Positions 52,959 to 62,200 of a stretch of DNA of 64,000 nucleotides are shown here, in pieces. Made by a program: the position numbers and the translations under genes. This stretch comes from Comamonadaceae bacterium (GTDB lineage Bacteria > Pseudomonadota > Gammaproteobacteria > Burkholderiales > Burkholderiaceae_C): NCBI GenBank assembly GCA_947443645.1, contig CANEXF010000001.1:1-64000 (forward strand), in the 5' to 3' direction. How positions within the stretch are numbered: the first letter of the stretch is position 1; each line of letters starts with the position of its first letter. Under the pieces are notes generated by a model. It did not search any database. It was not told the origin of the DNA and saw only the letters and a list, made by a program, of their open reading frames with translations.

Positions 52959-53588
52959 ATGGAACCTGTTCAGAACGCCACCGTTTATATTGTTGATGAT
53001 GATGCCGGTGTGCGCGATGCGCTGGCCTGGCTGCTGCGTTCGCGCCGCCTTCTGAGCGAATCATTTGACAGCGCGGAAGCCTTTGATGCGCGAATTTCCA
53101 GGCGTTTCACGGTCCAGTCACCATCGTGCGTGCTGCTGGATGTGCGCATGGCTGGCCTGAGTGGTCTGGCGATGTTCGAAAAGCTGATCGCCTACGGTTT
53201 CTTGCCGACCCTGCCGGTGATTTTTCTGACAGGCCACGCCGATGTCCCCACGGCGGTTGCTGCGGTCAAGCAGGGCGCTTTTGACTTCTGTGAAAAACCG
53301 TTTTCAGACAACGCACTGGTTGACCGCATCGAGCAGGCGCTGCAGCTTTCCGCCGCAGCGCTGGCGCAGTACAACGAATCGAACAGCCTGCAGTCGCGGC
53401 TCGACGGCTTGACCGAGCGGGAAAAAGGCGTGATGCGGCTGGTGGTTGGCGGTCTGCCAAACAAGCTGGTGGCCGATCAGCTCGAAATCAGCGTGCGCAC
53501 GGTAGAGGTTCATCGCGCCCGGGTGTTTGACAAAATGGGCGTTAAATCAGCGGTTGAGCTGGCCAATTTATTGCGAAATTTGCAGTGA
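52959..53588 (+). CDS. FixJ/LuxR-type response regulator
   Basis: 209 aa. Receiver with YIVDDDAGVRD (acidic pocket), phospho-acceptor Asp61 in CVLLDVRMAG, Thr in IFLTGHADV and Lys in CEKPFSD. A linker leads to a LuxR/GerE helix-turn-helix (LTEREKGVMRLVVGGLPNKL, VRTVEVHRARVFDKMGVKSA). Cognate partner of the preceding kinase. A TTG at 52923 overlapping the kinase stop is an alternative start; ATG 52959 starts closest to the domain. Targets unknown. Confidence 0.93.
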   Translation: MEPVQNATVYIVDDDAGVRDALAWLLRSRRLLSESFDSAEAFDARISRRFTVQSPSCVLLDVRMAGLSGLAMFEKLIAYGFLPTLPVIFLTGHADVPTAVAAVKQGAFDFCEKPFSDNALVDRIEQALQLSAAALAQYNESNSLQSRLDGLTEREKGVMRLVVGGLPNKLVADQLEISVRTVEVHRARVFDKMGVKSAVELANLLRNLQ

Positions 53589-53605
53589 TTACCCTTGGCT
53601 GGGCT

Positions 53606-53749
53606 TCAGGCTTCGTCGGGCGGGTCTGATGGACCTGTCGTGGCGTCATTTTTCAGCTCACCATTTTTGCGACCTGAGAACATCGTCCACCAGACTATGA
53701 ATAGCAGCAGAACCATGGCCCCCAGGGCTTCCAGCAACAACAGGACCAT
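53606..53749 (-). CDS. Small membrane protein divergent from mltA
   Basis: 47 aa: MVLLLLEALGAMVLLLFIVWW (one helix), then TMFSGRKNGELKNDATTGPS and an acidic end. GGAAAG stands 6 bases before the ATG. The ATG overlaps the mltA ATG on the other strand (CATG at 53747-53750). The one-helix plus WWTMFSGRK pattern looks like a real small protein rather than an accident; function unknown. Confidence 0.6.
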   Translation of the reverse strand: MVLLLLEALGAMVLLLFIVWWTMFSGRKNGELKNDATTGPSDPPDEA

Positions 53750-54905
53750 GAAACACTTTCCAAGAGTTGCACAAACAGCCGCAATTATCGCCGCCCTGAT
53801 CGGCCTGGCCTCGTGCGCGGTAGCGCCCCGTGTTGCGCCGCCCCAGCCCCAGGCCTTGCCCGAAGCGCAGGTCGCGACTCGCACACCCGATGACGGCGCG
53901 CTGCCGCCTCCCATGCTTCAGGGGAAAAGCCGTTGGGTTCCGGTGCGCTGGTCCGAGCTGCCAGGCTTTGCAGACGACAAGCTGTTCGAGGCCTGGAATG
54001 CCTGGCTCAAAAGTTGTGAGCGGCCAGGCGTGGCTTTTGCACCCTTGTGCGCAGAAGTCAGGCGCTTGAGCATTGCGTCCGGTGACGAGCAGCGCGCCTG
54101 GATGGTGGCCAGACTGCAACCTTTTCGCATTGAGTCCGCACAGGGCTCTGCAGATGGTCTGCTCACAAGCTATTACGAGCCCTTGCTCAAGGCGCGCCGG
54201 CAGGCGGGTGCCGGTTATGAGGTGCCGCTGTACCGGCCACCGATTGGACTGGGCAACCGCAAGCCCTGGTTCACGCGGCAGGATATCGACACCTTGCCGG
54301 AAGCGCGCGCAGCGCTCAAGGGCCGCGAGATCGCCTGGCTGGCCGATCCCATTGATGCGCTGGTACTGCACATACAAGGCTCAGGGCGGCTGGCCATCAC
54401 CGATGCCGACGGTTCGCAGCGCACAGTTCGTGTGGCCTTTGCCGGCTCCAACGATCAGCCCTACCGCAGCGTGAACCAGTGGTTGTTGAGTCAGGGTGTG
54501 AGCAAGATCAATCCCTGGCCCGACGCCACCAAGGCCTGGGTCGCACAGAACCCGCAACGTGTGCAGCAACTCCTGTGGAGCAATCCGCGCTATATATTTT
54601 TTCGTGAAGAGGTGCTTTCCGATTTTGATGCGGCATTTGGTCCCAAGGGTGCGCAAGGTGTGCCCTTGACGCCAGGCCGCTCTATCGCGGTGGATCCCGG
54701 CAGCGTGCCCTACGGTACGCCGGTGTGGTTGTCCTCTCAAGGCACGGCGGGCAATTTGCAGAAGCTGGTTTTCGCGCAGGATACGGGCAGCGCCATCGTG
54801 GGCTCGGTGCGGGCTGACTACTTTGCAGGCACGGGTTTTGAAGCCGGTGAGTTCGCATCGCGTGTCAACCAGCCGCTGCGTTTGTGGGCGCTCTGGCCCA
54901 GGTGA
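53748..54905 (+). CDS. mltA: Membrane-bound lytic murein transglycosylase A
   Basis: 385-aa lipoprotein (lipobox LIGLASC) cleaving peptidoglycan glycan strands at the outer-membrane inner face. Body: WSELPGFADDKLFEAWNAWL, LLTSYYEPLLKARR, VLHIQGSGRLAI and the 3D domain YIFFREEV...IAVDPGSVPYGTPVWL, FAQDTGSAIVG with the catalytic Asp. Upstream frame from 53595 is open but not similar; ATG 53748 behind AGGA begins the signal peptide. Confidence 0.93.
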   Translation: MKHFPRVAQTAAIIAALIGLASCAVAPRVAPPQPQALPEAQVATRTPDDGALPPPMLQGKSRWVPVRWSELPGFADDKLFEAWNAWLKSCERPGVAFAPLCAEVRRLSIASGDEQRAWMVARLQPFRIESAQGSADGLLTSYYEPLLKARRQAGAGYEVPLYRPPIGLGNRKPWFTRQDIDTLPEARAALKGREIAWLADPIDALVLHIQGSGRLAITDADGSQRTVRVAFAGSNDQPYRSVNQWLLSQGVSKINPWPDATKAWVAQNPQRVQQLLWSNPRYIFFREEVLSDFDAAFGPKGAQGVPLTPGRSIAVDPGSVPYGTPVWLSSQGTAGNLQKLVFAQDTGSAIVGSVRADYFAGTGFEAGEFASRVNQPLRLWALWPR

Positions 54906-54992
54906 ATTTAAGGGCTTGCGCTGGCAGGTCTTCTCTCGGGCTGAGCCGCTGACGCCTGAAGTTCAGACGCATCGTGACGCACAATATCTGTC

Positions 54993-55511
54993 ATGAGTAC
55001 CAAGCCAGGCGTCACACAACAAGCTATATCACCGACAGCGGAAGAAACGCTGTTGATGGACCTTTACGAACAACCTGGCCATTTGATCAGGCGTGCGCAA
55101 CAGATATCAGTGTCGATGTTTCATGAGACCATGAACGTCGAGGTCACCCCGGTTCAATATTCCATTTTGCGCATGCTGCAGGAGTCGCCAGGCATTGACC
55201 AGGTCACGCTGGCCGGGCTGGTCGCCTTGGACAAGTCCACAGCGGCGGATATCGCCGTGCGTCTTGAGAGCCGGGGCTGGATCAGGCGCGAGTTGCTGGC
55301 CCGCCGCCAGCGCCGCCTGTCCCTGACGGCTGAGGGTGAAGCGGCCTTGACGGCCATGGTTCCTTCGGTTCATGCCTTGCGTGACCGCATGCTCGCCAGC
55401 CTCTCGGCGGAGGAGAAACTGGAATTCATGCGCTTGCTTAAAAAGTTCGTCCAACTCAATAACGACCAGAGCCGGGCACCGCTGCAGCGCGGCGGCGAGT
55501 CCGGCAACTAG
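54993..55511 (+). CDS. MarR-family transcriptional regulator
   Basis: 172 aa winged-helix regulator. N-terminal dimer helix, then VTPVQYSILRMLQESPGI, the recognition region VTLAGLVALDKSTAADIAVRLESRGWI and wing RRELLARRQRRLSLT, closing with another dimer helix. Lies directly before the binding protein/Rieske/formaldehyde dehydrogenase genes and is the obvious candidate regulator; the ligand is probably an aromatic acid (inference). Confidence 0.92.
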   Translation: MSTKPGVTQQAISPTAEETLLMDLYEQPGHLIRRAQQISVSMFHETMNVEVTPVQYSILRMLQESPGIDQVTLAGLVALDKSTAADIAVRLESRGWIRRELLARRQRRLSLTAEGEAALTAMVPSVHALRDRMLASLSAEEKLEFMRLLKKFVQLNNDQSRAPLQRGGESGN

Positions 55512-55550
55512 GGGAAATCCCTGTGCTCTCAATCTTGAGTTTGATCCCTT

Positions 55551-55568
55551 CATTCAGTACACTGATTG
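55551..55568 (+). promoter_or_regulatory. Candidate MarR operator
   Basis: CATTCAGT-AC-ACTGATTG, a near-perfect 18-base palindrome (one mismatched pair) in the gap between marR and the binding-protein gene. Size and symmetry fit a MarR dimer site; function inferred only. Confidence 0.45.
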
Positions 55569-55659
55569 AGCGCTGGCCGGTGGCTCTGCATGGATGTTGA
55601 TGCGTCGCTGATCCTGCATTGCCCGGCTTGAGTTGCTTAATAAATCTATGGAGACAGGC

Positions 55660-56823
55660 ATGAATAAACGTTTTTTCCTTGGTGCGGCGGTTTGCGTGAT
55701 GACCGCGCTGTCGGCTTCTGCGATGGCTCAGAGCGAGCCATTTCGCGTGGGTCTCATATTGCCCATGACGGGGCCCTTCGCCTCGACCGGACGCCAGATT
55801 GACGCCGCGGTCAAGCTCTTTGTAAGCCAACACGGCAGCACCGTGGCGGGCCGCAAGGTGGAGCTTCTTTTGCGGGACGATGCGGGCGTGCCCGACACCA
55901 CCAAGCGCCTGGCGCAGGAGCTGGTGATCAACGACAAGGTCAACGTGATTGCCGGCTTCGGACTCACGCCAAGCGCGCTTGCGGCCGGACCTATTGCGAC
56001 CCAGTCCCGGACGCCCGCGGTCATCATGGCTGCGGCCACATCGAGCGTGGTTGCGAGTTCGCCATTTTTTGTGCGCACCAGCTACACCCTGCCGCAAAGC
56101 GCGATGACCATGGCTGATTGGGCGGTGAAAAACAAGATCACCAAGTTCGTCACGCTGGTCTCCGACTACGGTCCGGGCATTGATGCGGAAAAAAGCTTTG
56201 TTGAAAAGGTCAATGCGTCTGGGGGCCAGGTGCTGGCCGAGCTGCGCGTGCCCATGCGCAATCCTGACTTTGCGCCGTTTTTGCAGAAAGTGCGGGATGT
56301 TTCGCCGCAAGCGTTGTTCGTCTTCGTGCCTTCCGGTCCCGGTGCCGCGCTCATGAAGCAGTTCACCGAACGCGGACTGAACACCGCGGGGATCAAACTT
56401 ATTGGCGACGGCGGTATCACTGATGATGATCTGCTCAATGACATGGGTGACGCCGCACTGGGCGTGGTCACTGCGTTTCATTATTCGGCAGCGCATGATT
56501 CGGCGCTCAACCGCAAATTCGTCGCCGAGTTCGGCGCCGCAAACAAGGGCATGCGGCCAAATTTCATGGCTGTTGGCGGCTATGACGGCATGCAGGTTAT
56601 CTACACCGCGCTCGAAAAGACAAAAGGTCTGGGCCAGGGCCAGGCACTGATTGATGCCATGAAAGGTCTTTCCTTTGAAAGCCCGCGCGGCCCCATCACC
56701 ATAGACGCGCAGACCCGCGACATCGTGCAGGACGTCTACATCCGCAAAGTCGAGCGCCGCGACGGCCAGCTCTACAACGTCGAGATCGACAAGGCCAGAG
56801 CGGTCAAGGATCCAGGCAAATAA
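55660..56823 (+). CDS. ABC branched-chain amino acid/aromatic-type substrate-binding protein
   Basis: 387 aa, Leu/Ile/Val-binding (type I periplasmic) fold. Signal peptide NKRFFLGAAVCVMTALSASAMAQ, then FRVGLILPMTGPFASTGRQI, VNVIAGFGLTPSALAAGPI and FMAVGGYDGMQVIYTALEKT. ATG 55660 follows GGAG. No permease or ATPase genes are adjacent, so it is an orphan binding protein, probably collecting the aromatic substrate of the Rieske enzyme downstream. Confidence 0.92.
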   Translation: MNKRFFLGAAVCVMTALSASAMAQSEPFRVGLILPMTGPFASTGRQIDAAVKLFVSQHGSTVAGRKVELLLRDDAGVPDTTKRLAQELVINDKVNVIAGFGLTPSALAAGPIATQSRTPAVIMAAATSSVVASSPFFVRTSYTLPQSAMTMADWAVKNKITKFVTLVSDYGPGIDAEKSFVEKVNASGGQVLAELRVPMRNPDFAPFLQKVRDVSPQALFVFVPSGPGAALMKQFTERGLNTAGIKLIGDGGITDDDLLNDMGDAALGVVTAFHYSAAHDSALNRKFVAEFGAANKGMRPNFMAVGGYDGMQVIYTALEKTKGLGQGQALIDAMKGLSFESPRGPITIDAQTRDIVQDVYIRKVERRDGQLYNVEIDKARAVKDPGK

Positions 56824-56860
56824 AAAGTTAATGGCATCCAGTCCACACAGGAGTATCGAG

Positions 56861-57931
56861 ATGAATGACCTTGTTGCGGCCGCGCCGCTTTCACGCACGG
56901 CAAGCATGTTTCCGCTGGACCGCTGGTATGTTGCGGGCTTTTCATGGGAGCTCAAGGACAAACCTGTGGCGCGCACCATACTGTCACGCCCCATGGTTTT
57001 GTTTCGCAGTCTGGACGGGCAGGTTGCGGCATTGCAAGACCGTTGCTGCCACCGCGAACTGCCGCTGTCCTGCGGCACTATCGAAGGGCCGGGGTTGCGC
57101 TGCGGCTACCACGGTTTGTTGTTTGATCCGAGCGGTAAATGTGTGCAGATCCCTGGCCAGGATCGTATTCCTGCCAAGGCCTGCGTGACGGCGTATCCGC
57201 TGCGCGAGCGTGATCAGATACTCTGGGTCTGGGTCGGTTCATCGCCTGACAGCGTTCCAGCCGATGAACCACCGACCTATCGGTTTCACAGCGATCCGGC
57301 CTACAAGTTCGGTGGCGATGTCTACCACTATGACGCACCATGGCAGCTGATTCACGACAACCTGCTCGACCTCAGCCACCTGGGTTATGTGCACCTGAAA
57401 ACCATTGGCGGCAATCCGACGCTGCACATGAATGCGCAGCTCAAGGTCGATAGTGTGGGCGATACCGTGCGGGTTGTGCGCTTGATGCCCGAGTCAGACC
57501 CACCGCCAACCTACTTGGCGGCATGGCCTTTTGCCGGGAAAATTGACCGCTGGCAAGAGGTGGAGTTTCATTACTCGCATTGCGCGATCTGGACCGGCGC
57601 GATGGATCCGGGGACCGGCTCGTATGACGACCCCGAGCGCCACGGTTTTCATATGCGCGGCTTTCACGGCGTGACGCCAGAGACTGAAACCAGCACGCAC
57701 TATTTCTGGACGATTGCGACCAACCCGCATCCGGCGCGTGAGGACATCACGTCGCTGGTGGTGAGCCAGACCGCCGCCACTTTTGAAGAAGACAAGGTCA
57801 TCATTGAGGCGCAGTACCGCAATCAGCAGCGTTTTGGCGCCGGTGTCAACATCGATATCCATGTCGATGCTGGTCCGAACCGCGCCAGACGTATCATCGA
57901 GCGTATGCGTACTGCGCCAGTCAGCGCCTGA
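56861..57931 (+). CDS. Rieske oxygenase, vanillate O-demethylase/TsaM-like
   Basis: 356-aa terminal oxygenase. Rieske [2Fe-2S] ligands Cys62-x-His64 and Cys81-x2-His84 (RCCHRELPLS; CGYHG). Mononuclear Fe site NLLDLSHLGYVH with Asp170, His173, His178. Belongs to the single-subunit group (VanA, TsaM, DdmC, LigX-like) that removes O- or N-methyl groups or oxidises methyl groups. AGGAG precedes ATG 56861. The next gene is formaldehyde dehydrogenase, indicating demethylation. No reductase (VanB-like) gene is in the window. Confidence 0.92.
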   Translation: MNDLVAAAPLSRTASMFPLDRWYVAGFSWELKDKPVARTILSRPMVLFRSLDGQVAALQDRCCHRELPLSCGTIEGPGLRCGYHGLLFDPSGKCVQIPGQDRIPAKACVTAYPLRERDQILWVWVGSSPDSVPADEPPTYRFHSDPAYKFGGDVYHYDAPWQLIHDNLLDLSHLGYVHLKTIGGNPTLHMNAQLKVDSVGDTVRVVRLMPESDPPPTYLAAWPFAGKIDRWQEVEFHYSHCAIWTGAMDPGTGSYDDPERHGFHMRGFHGVTPETETSTHYFWTIATNPHPAREDITSLVVSQTAATFEEDKVIIEAQYRNQQRFGAGVNIDIHVDAGPNRARRIIERMRTAPVSA

Positions 57932-57970
57932 TTGATTTTTCAGCAAACCAGCAATAACCAGGAGACAAGC

Positions 57971-59170
57971 ATGAGTACAAACAGAGGCGTCGTTTACGTC
58001 GAGCAGGGCAAGGTAGAAGTTCGCACTATCGATTACCCCAAGCTGCTCAACCCCAAAGGACGAACCGCCAATCATGGCGTGATTCTCAAGGTTTTGACGA
58101 CCAATATCTGCGGCTCTGACCAGCACATGGTTCGTGGGCGCACCACTGCGCCAGCTGGCCTGGTGCTTGGCCATGAAATCACCGGTGAAGTCATTGAGGC
58201 CGGTAAGGATGTTGAAACACTCGAAGTTGGTGACATCGTCTCCGTACCGTTTAACGTTGCCTGCGGCCGTTGCCGGCTGTGCAAGGAACGCCAGACCGGT
58301 GTCTGCCTGACCGTTAACGACGCCCGTCCGGGTGGCGCCTATGGTTATGTGGACATGGGCGGCTGGGTTGGGGGGCAGGCCGAATACGTCATGATTCCTT
58401 ATGCCGATTTCAACTTGCTGAAATTTCCTGATCGGGAGCAGGCCATCGAGAAGATTCGTGACCTGACTTGCCTGTCGGACATTCTGCCTACTGGCTACCA
58501 TGGCGCCGTGACTGCGGGCGTTGCTCCCGGCAGCACGGTGTATATCGCCGGTGCCGGTCCGGTGGGCCTGGCTGCCGCGGCTTCTGCCCGGCTGCTGGGT
58601 GCGGCGGTAGTGATTGTGGGCGACGTGAATCCCTTGCGCCTGAAGCACGCCAAGAGCGTTGGCTTTGAGATCGCAGACTTGTCCACCGACGTACCCCTTG
58701 GCGACCAGATTGCACAAATTTTGGGCGTTCCGGAAGTCGACAGCGCGGTTGATGCCGTGGGTTTTGAGGCCAGAGGCCATGGTCATGAAGGCGCGCAACA
58801 CGAAGCGCCTGCAACCGTGCTGAACTCCCTGATGGAGATCACGCGTGCTGCCGGCAAGATCGGTATTCCCGGTCTCTATGTGACGGAAGATCCAGGTGGC
58901 GTGGACAAGGCTGCCAAGACTGGCTCGCTCAGCATACGTTTGGGTCTGGGTTGGGCCAAGTCCCACAGCTTCATGACCGGTCAGACGCCGGTGATGCAGT
59001 ACAACCGTGCGCTGATGCAGGCGATTTTGTGGGACCGCATCAAGATCGCCGACATTGTTGGCGTCAAGGTGATTTCGCTGGACGAAGCGCCGAGCGGTTA
59101 CGCGCAGTTCGACGCGGGCGCACCGACAAAATTTGTGATCGACCCGCACGGACAGTTGAGCAAGCGTTAA
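57971..59170 (+). CDS. fdhA: Glutathione-independent formaldehyde dehydrogenase
   Basis: 399 aa, zinc medium-chain dehydrogenase of the Pseudomonas putida FDH type (same length). Catalytic Zn: ICGSDQHMVRG (Cys) and GHEITG (His-Glu); structural Zn: CGRCRLCKERQTGVC; NAD site VYIAGAGPVGLAAAASA. Converts the formaldehyde released by demethylation to formate. AGGAGA before the ATG, 39 bases after the oxygenase stop. Confidence 0.95.
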   Translation: MSTNRGVVYVEQGKVEVRTIDYPKLLNPKGRTANHGVILKVLTTNICGSDQHMVRGRTTAPAGLVLGHEITGEVIEAGKDVETLEVGDIVSVPFNVACGRCRLCKERQTGVCLTVNDARPGGAYGYVDMGGWVGGQAEYVMIPYADFNLLKFPDREQAIEKIRDLTCLSDILPTGYHGAVTAGVAPGSTVYIAGAGPVGLAAAASARLLGAAVVIVGDVNPLRLKHAKSVGFEIADLSTDVPLGDQIAQILGVPEVDSAVDAVGFEARGHGHEGAQHEAPATVLNSLMEITRAAGKIGIPGLYVTEDPGGVDKAAKTGSLSIRLGLGWAKSHSFMTGQTPVMQYNRALMQAILWDRIKIADIVGVKVISLDEAPSGYAQFDAGAPTKFVIDPHGQLSKR

Positions 59171-59275
59171 CCGGCGCTGTGGTGCCAGGCGCACCACAGC
59201 TGCTTGGCCATGTGGGGCGCGGGCAATAGGCATACACTTTGTTGGCAGGTCTGATCCAGACTCGGAGACATCACG

Positions 59276-62200
59276 ATGAACGCCCCTTTGCCCGAACATA
59301 TTCGCAGAGCGCTGGAAACCGTTACTCTGGACGACAAGTACAGCCTGGACTACGGTCATGCCTTCATGAGCGGGGTTCAGGCGCTGGTCAAGCTGCCCAT
59401 GCTGCAGCGCTTGCGTGACCAGCAGCAGGGCAAAAACACAGCGGGCTTCATTTCGGGTTATCGCGGCTCGCCCTTGGGCGGCTATGACCAGGCGCTGTGG
59501 AAAGCGGCCAAGTACCTGAAAGCACAACACATTGTTTTTCAGCCTGGCGTGAACGAAGAGCTGGCGGCGACGGCGGTCTGGGGTACGCAGCAACTGGGTT
59601 TTGCGCCACCGGGCACGAATAAATACGATGGCGTGTTTGGCATCTGGTACGGCAAGGGTCCGGGTGTTGACCGAACGTCTGATGTTTTCAAGCACGCCAA
59701 TATGGCGGGTACCACCCCATGGGGCGGCGTGATTGCGGTGGCCGGTGATGACCATGTCGCCAAGAGTTCAACTGCTGCGCACCAGAGCGACCACATCTTC
59801 AAGGCTTGCGGCCTGCCGGTGTTTTTCCCGGCCAGCGTGCAGGAAATTCTTGACCTCGGGCTGCATGCCTTTGCCTTGAGCCGCTACGCCGGTGTCTGGG
59901 CCGGCATGAAGACGATTCAGGAAATCGTCGAGTCATCGAGCAGCGCCATGATTGACCCTGAGCGCGTACAGATCAAACTGCCGACCGACTTTCAGATGCC
60001 GCCTGGCGGCGTGCATATTCGCTGGCCGGACGCGCCACTGGACCAGGAGCAGCGTCTGTTTGATACCAAGTGGTATGCCGCGCTGGCCTACATACGGGCC
60101 AACCGGCTGAACTACAACGCGATTGAAGGCAAGAACGACCGCTTTGGCATGATTGCCAGTGGCAAGGCCTACAACGACACGCGCCAGGCCTTGATGGATC
60201 TGGGACTGGATGACGCGACCTGTCGACAGCTCGGCATCCGTCTGCACAAGGTCGGCGTGGTCTGGCCGCTGGAGGCGCAATTGACGCGGGAATTCGCCAC
60301 CGGACTGCAGGAGATTCTGGTGGTTGAGGAAAAGCGCCAGGTCATTGAGTACCAGCTCAAGGAAGAACTCTACAACTGGCGCGCCGATGTACGACCCACG
60401 GTGGTCGGAAAGTTCAATGAAGGCGAAGGCGACTTCAGCGGCGGCGAGTGGAGCCGGCCGAATCCATCGGCCAACACCTTGCTGCGCGCCAACGCTGATT
60501 TGTCACCCGCGCTGATCGCCAGGGCGATTGCAACGCGGGTGAAGAAACTCGGTCTGGATAGCGACATGCTCAAGCGCATCGATGACCGGCTGGCCGTGCT
60601 CGAAGCCAATGAGCGGTCCATGAACACCCTGGTGGTCGACAGTGAGCGCACGCCCTGGTTTTGCTCGGGCTGCCCGCACAACACCTCGACCAAAGTGCCA
60701 GAAGGCTCGCGCGCCATGGCCGGCATTGGTTGCCACTACATGGCCTTGTGGATGGACCGAAGCACGCTGGGCTTCACGCAAATGGGCGGCGAGGGCGTGC
60801 CCTGGGTCGGCCAGCAGCCTTTCACCACAGACACCCACATCTTTGCCAACCTCGGTGATGGCACTTACTTTCACAGTGGCTTGCTGGCGATTCGCCAGAG
60901 CATTGCCGCCGGCGTCAACATCACCTACAAAATCCTCTACAACGATGCGGTGGCGATGACGGGCGGCCAGCCGGTGGGCGAGCGGCCTGAAGGGCATTCG
61001 GTGGTGCAGATTTCGCATTCCGTGAAGGCCGAAGGCGCTGCAAAGATTGTGGTGGTGACTGACGAACCTGAAAAATACAATACTGTGCAACTGGCCGAAG
61101 GCGTGAGCGTGCACCACCGCGATACGTTGGACGCGATCCAGAAACAGTTACGCGAGATCAAGGGCACGAGCATCATCATTTACGACCAGACCTGCGCCAC
61201 TGAAAAGCGCAGGCGCCGCAAACGCGGCACGCTGGTCGATCCAGCCGTTCGTGTGGTCATCAATGAGCTGGTCTGTGAAGGTTGCGGTGATTGCAGCGTG
61301 CAGTCCAACTGCATGAGCGTGGAGCCACTTGAAACCGAATTTGGCCGCAAGCGCCAGATCAATCAGAGCAGCTGCAACAAGGATTTTTCCTGCATCAAGG
61401 GCTTTTGTCCCAGTTTTGTCACCGTCGAGGGCGGTCAACTCAAGAAAAAAGCCAAGGCGGACCGCCAGTTCAATCCGTTTGAGCAAGGCGAGATGCCCGA
61501 TCCGGTTCTGCCAGTGCTGGGCAAGGTGCACCCGGTCTGGGGCATTGTGGTGGCCGGTGTCGGCGGCACCGGCGTGATCACCATAGGCCAGTTGCTGGGC
61601 ATGGCTGCGCACCTTGAAGGCAAGGGCATCGTCACGCAGGACGCGGCCGGCCTGGCGCAAAAAGGTGGCAGCACCTGGAGCCACGTGTTGATCAGCGCCA
61701 CGGCAGACGACATCTGCACCACGCGCGTGGGCACGGCCAGCGCCGACCTGATCATTGGCTGCGACCCCATCGTGACAGCCAACAAGGAAACCATGATGCG
61801 CATGGCGGGCGGTAGAACCCATGTGGCGCTCAACACCCACAGCGCCCCCACGGCGTCCTTTGTGCACAACGGCGCGTGGCAAAACCCGGGTAGCGCCTGC
61901 CAGGCTGAAATCATCAAGGCGGTGGGTGCGCAGCGCGTCGGTGCCTTCGACGCGGATACCGCGGCGACGCAGCTCATGGGCGACAGCATTTACGCCAACC
62001 CCATGCTGCTCGGCTATGCATGGCAGCGTGGCTGGGTACCGCTGGGTCTGGCGTCGCTGCTGCGCGCGATCGAGCTCAATGCGGTGGCCGTGGATCAGAA
62101 CAAGACGGCCTTTGCCTGGGGCCGGCACGCAGCAATCGATCTGGACAAGCTGCAAAAGCTGTTCGCGCCCGCGCAAGTCATCGCCATGCCTGTTGCCCGT

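Noticed and set aside
55456..57078. 540-codon minus-strand frame opposite the ABC binding protein
   Set aside because: Shadow of a certain gene with intact signal peptide and fold motifs.
57494..59755. 753-codon open frame antisense to the Rieske/fdhA genes
   Set aside because: Covers three clear plus-strand genes; His/Arg/Gln-rich, without protein family features.
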